Source of the DNA: Methanoregula formicica SMSP | Lineage (GTDB): Archaea > Halobacteriota > Methanomicrobia > Methanomicrobiales > Methanospirillaceae | Assembly: GCF_000327485.1 (NCBI RefSeq) | Contig: NC_019943.1 | Span: forward strand, 1,798,001 to 1,862,000 | Length of the DNA: 64,000 nucleotides | Reading direction: 5' to 3' | In this document: one piece after another, positions 1 through 7,412 of the stretch | Layout: every line of letters starts with the position of its first letter | How positions within the stretch are numbered: the stretch's first letter is position 1 | The notes under the pieces: model-generated | What the model saw: only the letters and a program-made list of their open reading frames with translations | The model's database searches: none | Told to the model about the DNA's origin: nothing | Program-made: the position numbers and the translations under genes

Positions 1-1
1 T

Positions 2-850
2 ACAGATTTCTCGACCAATTCAGCAATTGTCGGAATCACGAAAAACCGCATCAGCGAGAGCATGAAAAATACCCGGGGTCTCGTCTATTATGTGACCGAA
101 GGGAAAGCCCCGACACTCACTGTCACGGCATCAGCAGGAACCGGGGGATCCATCTCGCCGGCAGGGGAAAATACCGTTCCCTATGGCGGCTCGCTGACAT
201 TCACTGTCACGCCTGCTGCCGGATATGAGATCGAGGATGTCAAAGTCGACGGGTCTTCTATAGGAGCTGTCAGCAGTAAGACGATCTCTTCAATAACAGC
301 CGATCACACCATCTCCGCAACATTCAGCAAGAACCTCCCGCCCATTGTCGCACTCTGCTCTGCGGGGACTGCATTTGACGCAACCAAATACCCGCAGAAC
401 TGGCCGCAGTCCGACGCCATGACCTCCCAGTGTAACTGGGATGGCAACGGGCGAGTCTACATATCCGGCGATCCCGGGGCGCTCACGGGAATACGGGCGG
501 ATGACGGGTTCACCGTTCAGATCCAGCCAAGCGGCGCAACCTATGATGCCCAGCCCCACCATGCAACAGTTCATAATATTATCGAACTGACGGGAGGGAT
601 GACGCCGGGAATGAATACGGTAACGGTTGTCGTAAGGAACTGGATGGGCCTGTCAATGAGTTATGGATCCCTGTCCGGTATCGGGACGGACCAGACGCCG
701 ACCATCATCCAGGTAAATTCCCAGACACTTGCCTTATCAGCAATGGAAAAAACGTCGGCCAGCGATCTTCCGTCGTTTATTACTGAGAGTCCGGATGGGC
801 TTATCGTCAACGGAACGCTCATGAAAACCACGAATGAATCGAGCGGTTAA
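2..850 (+). CDS. C-terminal part of a surface protein with an InlB-type repeat domain
   Basis: The reading frame is open to the left edge of the window, so this is the 3' part of a longer gene; the first in-frame ATG (position 62) is probably internal. Beginning near the motif TVTASAGTGGSISPAG there is one divergent InlB B-repeat (glycine-rich strand, GYEIEDVKVDG, then HTISATFSKN), a beta-strand module common in large archaeal and bacterial cell-surface proteins. The following roughly 170 residues are rich in Thr, Ser, Gly and Asn, contain a YGSLSGIGTDQTPTIIQVNSQ segment and resemble an Ig-like or carbohydrate-binding fold, which I cannot assign. No C-terminal membrane anchor is visible. Likely extracellular structural or adhesive role, inferred from the repeat only. 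Confidence 0.7.
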   Translation, partial: TDFSTNSAIVGITKNRISESMKNTRGLVYYVTEGKAPTLTVTASAGTGGSISPAGENTVPYGGSLTFTVTPAAGYEIEDVKVDGSSIGAVSSKTISSITADHTISATFSKNLPPIVALCSAGTAFDATKYPQNWPQSDAMTSQCNWDGNGRVYISGDPGALTGIRADDGFTVQIQPSGATYDAQPHHATVHNIIELTGGMTPGMNTVTVVVRNWMGLSMSYGSLSGIGTDQTPTIIQVNSQTLALSAMEKTSASDLPSFITESPDGLIVNGTLMKTTNESSG

Positions 851-936
851 TCCATTTTTTCCGCATGTTCCTTTTCCCGGGATCTCCCGGGACAGGGACA
901 CATTTTAAAATTCCGGAGCGAACGGATATTGCCCGG

Positions 937-2214
937 TCATTCCTTCTCCGGCTTCCCTTCGATCCGGTCGCCTTTTGTGATGGCATTGACGAGCGCTTCG
1001 GCAGCCGCTGCATCACCCTCCTCGGCACTGGTGCGGACGGAATACGTGGCATCGGTTAAGAGTTTCTTTGTCAGGACCCGGGTCAGGTCATCGATGACTG
1101 ATATGGTCTTCTCGTCCGCTGCACCGAGCCGGGAGAGGGCTCGCTCGCGTTCCCGCACCCGGACTTCTTCGGCCCAGGTGTGGAGCGAGGCAAGGTAGCA
1201 CTCGGCGGTCCTGCGGTTCAGGTGCCGGAGGAAGAGGGAGAGCTCGGCCTCGACAAAGCCGTGCGCCCGGTCGGCCTCGGCTTTTCTCGTGCTCATGGTC
1301 TGCTCGTTCACCGACCGCAGGTCATCGATGGTGTAGAGCCTGACGCCATCGATCGTGCCGGCGCCTTCTTCCACATCGCGGGGCTGGGCAATGTCAACGA
1401 GAATGAGGGGGCGGGGGTGACCTTCAGGCGGCCAGCACCGGTCTTTCATGGCCCGGGCGAGCTCGGCCCTGCGGATGATCGCGTGCGGGGCTGCCGTGCA
1501 GGAGATGACCACGTCCGAGAGCGTGATATAGTGGTAGAGCTCGTTGAACTTCACGGCCTTGCCGCCGATCTTGCCGGCCAGGATCTCGGCCCGCTTGTAG
1601 GTCCGGTTCGCAACGTACATCGCCGTGAGGTGCTTGGCTGCAAGGGCCTGGGCCACAAGGAGTCCCATCTCCCCGCTGCCTACAACAAGGATGTGCTTCC
1701 CCGCAAGGGACCCGATCTCCGCTTCGGCAAGCGTGACGGCGGCAGAGCCAATCGAGACCGAGCCCCGGTTGATGAGCGTCCGGCGCCGCACTTCCACGCC
1801 CACGTGGACCGCCTTGTTGATGCAGGTCTCAAGGAACTCGCTTGCGGTACCGGTCTCCTGTGCGTCCGAGAGCGATTTTTTGAGCTGCCCGATGATCTGG
1901 TCTTCGCCCACGATCATCGAGTCGATGCCGGACGCAAGCGCAAAGAGGTGGCGGAGGGCTCCCGGGCCCTCGTGCACGAAGAAGTCCTTTCTCCCCTGTT
2001 CTGCAAGGAACGCCCGGAGCCCTGCTGCATCGCCTTCAACCAGGACCTCGACACGGTTGCAGGTCTGGAGGAGCATCACACCCGGGAACCGGGTGCGTGC
2101 CGCTTCAAGGAACGCGGGCTCATCCGCGAAACGGAACGCCTCGATCATGGTCACGTTCGCGGTGTGGTGGCTCACGCCCGCGATCGCGAGCGGGGCCGTC
2201 TGGCATTCAGCCAT
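937..2214 (-). CDS. hemA: Glutamyl-tRNA reductase
   Basis: HemA reduces glutamyl-tRNA to glutamate-1-semialdehyde with NADPH, the first step of tetrapyrrole synthesis, which in methanogens feeds coenzyme F430, cobamides and siroheme. The 425-residue product has the usual family length. The catalytic cysteine lies in the LLQTCNRVEV motif (C52), the SMIVGEDQIIGQ signature is near residues 98-109, and a Rossmann NADP motif (ILVVGSGEMG) lies near residue 175, followed by the helical dimerisation domain. I place the start at the ATG at 2214, giving MAECQTAPLAIAGVSHH as in archaeal HemA; a longer in-frame extension reads as low-complexity Ser/Gly and is rejected. The start overlaps the stop of the upstream dehydrogenase gene by 8 nt, indicating translational coupling. 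Confidence 0.95.
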   Translation of the reverse strand: MAECQTAPLAIAGVSHHTANVTMIEAFRFADEPAFLEAARTRFPGVMLLQTCNRVEVLVEGDAAGLRAFLAEQGRKDFFVHEGPGALRHLFALASGIDSMIVGEDQIIGQLKKSLSDAQETGTASEFLETCINKAVHVGVEVRRRTLINRGSVSIGSAAVTLAEAEIGSLAGKHILVVGSGEMGLLVAQALAAKHLTAMYVANRTYKRAEILAGKIGGKAVKFNELYHYITLSDVVISCTAAPHAIIRRAELARAMKDRCWPPEGHPRPLILVDIAQPRDVEEGAGTIDGVRLYTIDDLRSVNEQTMSTRKAEADRAHGFVEAELSLFLRHLNRRTAECYLASLHTWAEEVRVRERERALSRLGAADEKTISVIDDLTRVLTKKLLTDATYSVRTSAEEGDAAAAEALVNAITKGDRIEGKPEKE

Positions 2215-2833
2215 GCAGGTACCTCCGCTCCACGTCCTTCCAGGCAGCCCCGCGGTCGGAGAAGAGCTGCTCCCAGATCGCGTGATCGTTGAGCACGTTC
2301 CGGAGCACCGCATTCCGCTTTGCCTGGTCCGGCTCTTTCTCCTTGAGCACCCCGCGGAGCCGCTCCTGGAGCGCGATCATCGCGTCCAGCGCCGGGAACT
2401 CGTCCTCGATCTGCTCGCGGATGAACCGCGAGACCGCAGGGCTCGCCCCGTCCGTGCTGATCGCGATCGTGTAGTGGTCGCCGCCCGTCACGGCCGGCAG
2501 TACAACGTCCCCGCTCTCCCCGTCAGCGTTGTTGAACAGGATCCCCTTTGCCCGGCAGAGCCGCCCGATCCGGTTGTTGATCTCCGGGTCCGACAACGCT
2601 CCAATCACAAGGAATGCGTCCCGTATCAGGTCCAGCAGTTTCAGGTCGCTTGTCTTCTCCAGGTCGATCTCGACCCGGGTTGCCTGCAGGCTGTCGAATG
2701 CGGAGACAAATGACCGGCTCACGACCGTCAGGTGCGATTTGCCGGAAAAATACGCGGCCTTCCGTGCAGCCACATTCCCCCCTCCGAAGATGACGATGCG
2801 ACGATCAGAGCAGTCAACAAAGAGAGGGATCAT
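2207..2833 (-). CDS. Precorrin-2 dehydrogenase (siroheme synthase N-terminal type)
   Basis: This 208-residue protein has the N-terminal NAD-binding Rossmann fold of the Met8/CysG family (IVIFGGGNVAARKA near residues 13-26) followed by the central and C-terminal helical regions (DGASPAVSRFIREQIEDEFP). The family oxidises precorrin-2 to sirohydrochlorin, the precursor of siroheme, of F430 and of heme by the archaeal route. It lacks the methyltransferase half found in bacterial CysG, which is normal in archaea. It is the first gene of a two-gene operon with hemA, a common arrangement in methanogens. Whether it also has chelatase activity, as Met8 does, cannot be told from sequence. Confidence 0.9.
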   Translation of the reverse strand: MIPLFVDCSDRRIVIFGGGNVAARKAAYFSGKSHLTVVSRSFVSAFDSLQATRVEIDLEKTSDLKLLDLIRDAFLVIGALSDPEINNRIGRLCRAKGILFNNADGESGDVVLPAVTGGDHYTIAISTDGASPAVSRFIREQIEDEFPALDAMIALQERLRGVLKEKEPDQAKRNAVLRNVLNDHAIWEQLFSDRGAAWKDVERRYLHG

Positions 2834-3113
2834 CTGCTATAAGATAGAGCGATCTTGGAGAAAAATCCTGTGGAATTCGTTTGACAGATGATACAATCCC
2901 CGCCCGCACCCTACTCAAGCCCGCGGATATACGGAGAATATGTTTTCAGGAAATACGTTTCCAGTCCTTCGCGCGAACGGGGAAGCGACGTTCCGGTCTG
3001 TGCTTCGAAGAATACAAAACTGAGTTCAAGAAACTCAAGCGCAGTTTTGGTCAGTTCCGTAACCTTTCCGGATCATATTTCAGGTAATGGACACGACCGG
3101 CAGTATCAAAGCC

Positions 3114-3423
3114 CTAGCGGGACGGGATGTAATAACTCTCCAGCCGGCTCATGACCGGGAGGAATGTGCGGAACCGGTTGTCCAGTTCACCGGATGCGGG
3201 AATGACATGGGCAGTGGAGAGATCCGATGCAGGGTGATCGCGGGCTACGACAATGGAGACGAGCGCAAGACATCCTTTGGCGCCTTTCTCGCATACCTGT
3301 TGGGCATGGAAGACCGCAACCGGATAGAGCCGATTCCCAAGGGCCGGCCGGGCCGATGGTGTCGCGGTCGAACAGCGCATCGGCAAAGCACCGGACTGCC
3401 CGCGCTTCGTGGAGATCAGACAT
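3114..3423 (-). pseudogene. Frameshifted HEPN-domain toxin gene
   Basis: The ATG at 3423 begins MSDLHEARAVRCFADALF, a typical HEPN N-terminus. The reading frame then becomes senseless, and from about 3365 the neighbouring frame continues the HEPN pattern with LGNRLYPVAVFHAQQVCEK and later ASGELDNRFRTFLPVMSRL. It ends with YYIPSR at a TAG codon (3114-3116) where intact homologues usually continue, so the C-terminus may also be lost. At least one frameshift is therefore needed to rebuild the protein. The start overlaps the stop of the MNT gene by 8 nt, the usual arrangement of HEPN/MNT toxin-antitoxin pairs in which HEPN is an RNase and MNT an adenylyltransferase antitoxin. Both partners are broken. 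Confidence 0.75.
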
Positions 3424-3855
3424 GGTAACCGATTGTGGCGCTGTCCATAACAATTGGACGGACGTTCCGGCCATCGGGAACTGCCCGGGACAAAACGTCC
3501 CTGCCATGAATGAGCCGGTGGTGCTTTGAGATCTCGTACAGGATTGGTGAATCGCTCTTCAGCTCGTCATGGCCAAGAATGATGAGGTCAACCGACCGCC
3601 CGGTCTTCCCGAGCAGGGCGTGTCTCACTGCGGCGACTGATTCGGTATATGCCTCCGGCACACTGCCCACAACGGCTGCAATAGCATAATCGCTCCGGTA
3701 TCCGCATCCCCCCGGGCCAGGCTCCCGAAGAGGGAGATTGCTTCGACACCTTCAATCTCCCGTAGTACGGCTGCGGTGATTGTTCCGAGATCGCCATCGA
3801 TACCGGAAGCCTTTCGTTTCCCGGTATTCTTTTTTGCCTGCCTGGCGTTTGTCAT
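3416..3855 (-). pseudogene. Frameshifted MNT-type nucleotidyltransferase (antitoxin partner)
   Basis: The first segment (from the ATG at 3855) contains VEAISLFGSLARGDADTG, the glycine-serine motif of minimal nucleotidyltransferases. The motif should continue into two catalytic aspartates. A frame change at about 3691 is needed: the other frame reads SDYAIAAVVGSVPEAYTE, and a one-base loss between GGAGC and GATTAT explains it exactly. The second segment then has VDLIILGHDELKSDSPILYE and LIHGRDVL, the usual C-terminal half. Without the frameshift the catalytic GSX(9-10)DXD motif would be intact, so the inactivation is probably recent. The gene is followed by the HEPN remnant in the same operon. 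Confidence 0.8.
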
Positions 3856-4013
3856 GGTGTTTTCCCGGCTCCCTGGCCGGATTCGTTACGGGATATTATC
3901 TTGCGGTTTGAATAAATAATCCTGCTTCTGCACTACGGCAGCAACATGGTACGGGTTGATGACTCGCTGGAAATCATACTCTTCATACGGTAATTCTCAA
4001 GCCGGAAATATTT

Positions 4014-4208
4014 TCATCTGCCAATCGATGGTCTCCGGTTTCTTGCCAAAAGGGCATCCACATCCTCTTCTGCTTCCGGTTCTCCGAATTTTTTCACAAA
4101 TATCAAAAACGTTTCCCGGATTATTACTTCAACACGGGCATTCTCGGGAATGTTCACCATGTCATCCAGTACCAGCACCCCATTATTCTATTCGGCTTTT
4201 GTTCGTAT
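4014..4208 (-). pseudogene. Remnant of a DUF104-like antitoxin gene
   Basis: Read on the minus strand, codons from 4208 give an ATA where ATG is expected, then RTKAE, a TAG stop (4188-4190), and then NNGVLVLDDMVNIPENARV followed by EVIIRETF and a charged tail ending RNRRPSIGR at a TGA. The pattern YxNGVLVLxxxVxIPEN is that of AF2212-type (DUF104) VapB-like antitoxins. Replacing TAG by TAT restores the expected tyrosine and ATA by ATG restores the start, so two point mutations suffice to explain the decay. No intact PIN toxin follows; the next 150 bases only carry a short frame (3886 to about 3999) containing PYEEYDFQRVINPYHVAAV, which I do not recognise. Between 3856 and 4387 I see nothing else of coding character. 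Confidence 0.55.
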
Positions 4209-4345
4209 TGCAGGCACAGGGGATCAGTCTCGTCAATACAAACATCCCTGTTTTAGACGATAGCGCTTGTGGCTCTATTATAGCATTTGAACAGACCCGA
4301 CGCGATATTTTTCTCACAGTTCGGTTGTCGTCCGCCCTTTGTTCG

Positions 4346-4357
4346 ATATACTTAAAT
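4346..4357 (+). promoter_or_regulatory. Putative TATA box of the tRNA-Gly gene
   Basis: An A/T-only run (atatacttaaat) centred about 36 bases upstream of the mature tRNA 5' end stands out in a mixed-composition background. An archaeal BoxA here would place transcription start a few bases before position 4388, as expected for a tRNA with a short 5' leader. Confidence 0.5.
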
Positions 4358-4387
4358 CAGATGAATACCCACATTGTAGAGCACACT

Positions 4388-4459
4388 GCGCCGATAGTGT
4401 AGTGGTTATCACTAGGCGTTGCCAACGCCTAAACCCGGGTTCGAGTCCCGGTCGGCGCA
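4388..4459 (+). tRNA. tRNA-Gly (anticodon GCC)
   Basis: A complete cloverleaf can be folded. The 7-bp acceptor stem pairs GCGCCGA (4388-4394) with TCGGCGC (4452-4458), followed by discriminator A. The anticodon stem AGGCG/CGCCT encloses the loop TTGCCAA with anticodon GCC. The T-arm pairs CCGGG with CCCGG around TTCGAGT. The D-arm contains AGTGGTTA. The terminal CCA is not encoded, as in many archaeal tRNA genes, and no intron is present. Confidence 0.95.
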
Positions 4460-4467
4460 TACTGCCT

Positions 4468-4545
4468 GGTTCTGTTGCAACTACGGTTGATTTCGGAATT
4501 TATTCTCGAAAGATTTGCTGTTTCAACCGTCAACGCAACAGAACC
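4468..4545. repeat. Long imperfect inverted repeat directly after tRNA-Gly
   Basis: GGTTCTGTTGC (4468-4478) is perfectly complementary to GCAACAGAACC (4535-4545), and inside it ACGGTTGA (4483-4490) pairs with TCAACCGT (4523-4530). Together they give a two-part stem of 19 bp around a loop of about 32 nt. It could be a terminator or processing structure downstream of the tRNA, or a remnant of a small mobile palindromic element. No target-site duplication was obvious. Confidence 0.7.
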
Positions 4546-4554
4546 CTCCCGTCC

Positions 4555-4612
4555 AAGAATGCCCTGCCTGGGCATTCTTCTCCAGAGATTATCCCCTGCG
4601 GGAATAATCTCT
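4555..4612. repeat. Two tandem palindromic hairpins
   Basis: AAGAATGCCC (4555-4564) and GGGCATTCTT (4570-4579) form a perfect 10-bp stem with a 5-nt loop. Immediately after, the AGAGATTATCCC arm (4584-4595) and the GGGAATAATCTCT arm (4600-4612) form a 12-bp stem with a single bulge and a 4-nt loop. These are among the strongest short hairpins seen in the window and lie in DNA without protein-coding character. Confidence 0.75.
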
Positions 4613-4858
4613 ACGTAAATCGCTCCGTTTTCGAATACGGGTTCATTTTGAAAAACCGACGTTTGGAGGGTCGCACTTTTTCGCGAATTACGATGCACCG
4701 TTTTTGAAATACCTGAAAATTATCGTTTAATTCCCTGACAGGGGCCGAAGTGCACCCGGAAAAATGTCAATATAGTCGCTCTGGTACAAAGGATCGCTGT
4801 TTTTTCTGGACATGAGCACGCGAAACGAACCGGGAGGGGGTTTTGAGCAGGGCCGTAC

Positions 4859-4928
4859 CGACGGAAGAGTGATTTTCTCCGTCGAAGGATCATACGGATC
4901 CTTCTTCTGCTCCTGGCTTTATAGCCAG
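4859..4928 (+). other. Cluster of three hairpins; possible structured RNA
   Basis: Three perfect stems follow one another: CGACGGA/TCCGTCG (4859-4865 with 4878-4884), GAAGGATC/GATCCTTC (4884-4891 with 4897-4904) and CTGGCT/AGCCAG (4913-4918 with 4923-4928). They sit in the 875-base stretch 4460-5334, where no reading frame on either strand has a recognisable domain. The strand of any transcript is unknown. The stretch otherwise holds the palindromes at 4468-4612, the direct repeats at 5035-5110 and the promoter of the next gene. I do not recognise RNase P, SRP or 5S RNA here. Confidence 0.4.
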
Positions 4929-5034
4929 TCCCACGTCGAAGAATTCCCGGGCCACTGCTCCGGCCTGCCCCCCATAGATACCTGCGCAAATCCGGGCCCT
5001 CCACAGGCTCCGTTTCCCCTCAGGTACCAATCCA

Positions 5035-5110
5035 GAGGGAATAATTCCCCAAAATGAGGGAATAATTCACGCATTTTCCTGAATTTCACGTCGGAGAGAT
5101 GAGGGAATAA
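5035..5110 (+). repeat. Three short direct repeats, possible operator sites
   Basis: GAGGGAATAATTC occurs at 5035-5047 and 5056-5068, and a truncated copy GAGGGAATAA at 5101-5110. The first two copies start exactly 21 bases apart, two turns of the DNA helix, which suits side-by-side protein binding. They lie about 190-260 bases upstream of the PNPOx-family gene at 5335. Confidence 0.5.
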
Positions 5111-5293
5111 ACAGCCACGTTTCAGCGGCCTTTTTTTCCCGGTAAGGGTTCCCGCCCGATCCACCCTGCCAAACGCTGCCGGACCACGCCTATGGCCGTT
5201 TTCGGATCCACCGTCGGAAACAGGGCGACCGGTCCTGATAATCAGGCACCGGACGGAGTGTATCCCAACTCACAGTTACTCACTAACCGATAG

Positions 5294-5304
5294 TTATAAT
5301 ATAA
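5294..5304 (+). promoter_or_regulatory. Putative TATA box for the PNPOx-family gene
   Basis: TTATAATATAA lies 31-41 bases upstream of the ATG at 5335. The implied transcript would have a leader of only about ten bases. Flanking half-repeats (cactaacc before, aagtacac after) may be regulator contacts. Confidence 0.6.
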
Positions 5305-5334
5305 CCGCAAGTACACGATCTGCCGGGAAATTCC

Positions 5335-5733
5335 ATGGTGCAACTGACAGGAGAGATCAAAGAATCCCTGCAGGCCGCGAAGCTCGCGTTCCTTGCAACC
5401 GCATCGAAGTCCGGCATCCCCAACGTTGTCCCGATCGCGGCGTTCAAAGTCCGTGACGAAGAAACGCTGCTCATCTCGGACCAGTACTTCAACAAGACGC
5501 TTGCGAACCTGAAGGAGAACAAGGAGATCGCGTTGTCCTGGTGGGGAGAGAAGGGCGGATTCCAGATCAAGGGGACTGTCACGCTCCACACAAACGACGA
5601 AATTTTCCGGGAAAACATTGCGTGGATGAAAGAAAGCTTTCCGAAGTTCACACCAAAGTCCGCGGTGCTCGTGAAGATCACGGGTGGGTATATTGTCAAG
5701 CCAGACCCCGAGCCCGGGAAAAAGATCCTGTAG
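5335..5733 (+). CDS. Pyridoxamine 5'-phosphate oxidase family FMN-binding protein
   Basis: A 132-residue split-barrel protein. The N-terminal half has the family pattern LAFLATASKSGIPNVVPIAAF, with RDEETLLISDQYFNKTL after it, which places an FMN phosphate-binding strand and the dimer interface. The C-terminal end has AVLVKITGGYIVKPDPEPG. Short family members of this type bind flavin (FMN or F420) and reduce or sequester small molecules; true PNP oxidase activity is unlikely at this length. It stands alone behind its own TATA box, 87 bases ahead of the flavodoxin-ferredoxin gene. Substrate unknown. Confidence 0.85.
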   Translation: MVQLTGEIKESLQAAKLAFLATASKSGIPNVVPIAAFKVRDEETLLISDQYFNKTLANLKENKEIALSWWGEKGGFQIKGTVTLHTNDEIFRENIAWMKESFPKFTPKSAVLVKITGGYIVKPDPEPGKKIL

Positions 5734-5820
5734 CCGGCATGGCAGGGGCAGAATGAAAAAATTTTCAAAAATTCCAAAAAATTTCCGGCACCGTCCGGCA
5801 CATCCAGGAAACGAAAGAAC

Positions 5821-6621
5821 ATGAACATCGAATCAGCAAAACTCGTATATTTCTCACCCACCGGCACAACGCAGAGTGTTGTCCGGGCCATTGCCCGCGG
5901 TGTAAACCCAGGCACCACGGAAGAGATCGACATTACACAACCGGCAGCGAGAGTGCAGCCGTTGCGGACATCAGAAACCGAACTGCTCATCATCGGCGTA
6001 CCGGTGTACATGGGCCGGGTCCCGGCCATTGTCCGCGACTGGCTCAACGCAATCGTTGCCCGCAACACCCCCGCGGTCTGCGTTGTCCTGTACGGCAACC
6101 GGACATACGAAGACGCCCTGCTCGAACTGAAAACCATCGTAACAAAATCCGGGTGCCGGGCGATCGCGGGCTGTGCATTCATCGGCGAGCACTCGTTCTC
6201 GGACCCTGCGGTCCCGACCGCACAGGGCCGTCCCGATCAAAACGATCTCCAGCTTGCAGAAACATTCGGCAGAAAAATCCGGGAAAAACTGCAGGCCGTC
6301 TCAGCGGTCGCAGAGATTCCGGAAGCAAAAATCCCGGGTGAATTCCCGTACCGCGGCGACTCGCGGCTCTGGACCGTGGACTTCATCGAAGTCAGCGATG
6401 CATGCACGCAGTGCGGCACCTGTGCGGAACGCTGCCCGGCCGGTGCGATCGATCCGGCAGATGCCAAGAAGATCGATACCAAGCTCTGCATCACCTGCTG
6501 CTCCTGCATCCGGCAATGCCCGTCGCATGCCCGGTCAATGAGGCCCGGGCTCGTGAAGGACGCACAGTTGCGCCTGCACACATTGTATAACGAACGAAAG
6601 GAGCCGGAATATTTCTTGTAG
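5821..6621 (+). CDS. EFR1-type flavodoxin/ferredoxin fusion protein
   Basis: The N-terminal half is a flavodoxin fold: VYFSPTGTTQSV carries the FMN phosphate loop near residue 12 and LLIIGVPVYMGRVP is the next signature. The C-terminal part has two [4Fe-4S] motifs, CTQCGTCAERCP (from residue 195) and CITCCSCIRQCP (from residue 223), the bacterial ferredoxin pattern. Proteins of this architecture (266 residues, usual length) carry electrons between Fe-S donors and flavin acceptors in anaerobes. It lies 9 bases upstream of the TetR gene and probably forms an operon with it and the CPBP protease, so its expression may be controlled by that regulator. Confidence 0.9.
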   Translation: MNIESAKLVYFSPTGTTQSVVRAIARGVNPGTTEEIDITQPAARVQPLRTSETELLIIGVPVYMGRVPAIVRDWLNAIVARNTPAVCVVLYGNRTYEDALLELKTIVTKSGCRAIAGCAFIGEHSFSDPAVPTAQGRPDQNDLQLAETFGRKIREKLQAVSAVAEIPEAKIPGEFPYRGDSRLWTVDFIEVSDACTQCGTCAERCPAGAIDPADAKKIDTKLCITCCSCIRQCPSHARSMRPGLVKDAQLRLHTLYNERKEPEYFL

Positions 6622-6629
6622 AGGAAACC

Positions 6630-7412
6630 ATGGGGATATCCGAACGGAGGCAGCGGGAGAAGGAGCAGCGGAGGACCGGGATTCTCGATGCAGCCGAACG
6701 GCTCTTCTTTGCGAAGAATTACGAAGATGTCTCGATGGACGGGATTGCCCGCGAAGTCGAGCTGAACAAGGCGACCATCTATCTCTATTTCGAGAACAAG
6801 GAGACGCTCTACGCGGCTATCGTGCTACGGGGGATCGCGATCCTGAAGGAGAAATTCACGGAGTGCATGACAAAGGACGCGCCGGGCATTGTCAAGGTCG
6901 CCCTGATGGGCCAGGCCTATTACCGGTTCTCAGAGGAACACCCGGAATATCTCCGGATGATCCATTTCTACGGCTCCGAACGGTTCTCGAAAGAAAACCC
7001 GTGCACCGCAGAAATCGGGAAAGGGTACGGGTCGTGCCGGCTTGTCCTGCGGGACGCGGTCCGGCAGGGCATCGAAGACGGGTCGATCCGGGCCGATCTC
7101 GACCCGTTCCTCACCTCCATGTACCTGATGATCTCCTTCATGGGCATCCTCTCCATGGAAGACAAGTGGAAACAGGTAATCGCTGACGAAGGGTTCGGGT
7201 ACGAAGAGTATTGCAGCCGGTTCTTCCGCTTCATCCTGCCGGCTCTGGCACCGGACGGGAAATCCCCCGATGTTAAAAGGTTTGCACGCTACGGATTTGT
7301 CCTGACAAAGCCTGAAGGATCCGGGAAGCGGGACGAGGATTGCCCGATCCCCTTATCCCCATGCCTGCACAACTCCCCTGCAGGTAATCCCGATGACCGG
7401 CACCCCGCATAA
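6630..7412 (+). CDS. TetR/AcrR-family transcriptional regulator
   Basis: The N-terminus has the canonical TetR helix-turn-helix: ILDAAERLFFAKNYEDVSMD, then IAREVELNKATIYLYFENKETLY (residues about 17-62). The remaining 200 residues are the variable ligand-binding domain; the last 40 (after GFVLTKPEGSGK) are basic and disordered in character. The gene follows the flavodoxin-ferredoxin gene by 9 bases and overlaps the CPBP gene by 20 bases. It probably represses this operon; the ligand cannot be predicted. Confidence 0.92.
   Translation: MGISERRQREKEQRRTGILDAAERLFFAKNYEDVSMDGIAREVELNKATIYLYFENKETLYAAIVLRGIAILKEKFTECMTKDAPGIVKVALMGQAYYRFSEEHPEYLRMIHFYGSERFSKENPCTAEIGKGYGSCRLVLRDAVRQGIEDGSIRADLDPFLTSMYLMISFMGILSMEDKWKQVIADEGFGYEEYCSRFFRFILPALAPDGKSPDVKRFARYGFVLTKPEGSGKRDEDCPIPLSPCLHNSPAGNPDDRHPA

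Noticed and set aside
1180-2292. Long plus-strand frame of 370 codons opposite hemA
   Set aside because: It lies antisense to a gene with clear catalytic motifs, has low-complexity Arg/Gly/Ala composition and no recognisable domain; it is a shadow caused by the high GC third position.
3956-4402. Plus-strand frame of 148 codons before tRNA-Gly
   Set aside because: It runs through the tRNA gene's 5' part and has no protein-like pattern; the minus strand of the same region carries the antitoxin remnant.
4388-4545. tRNA-Gly as integration site of a mobile element
   Set aside because: I found no repeat of the tRNA 3' end in the window, no integrase and no phage-like genes; the inverted repeat behind it is palindromic rather than a direct repeat.
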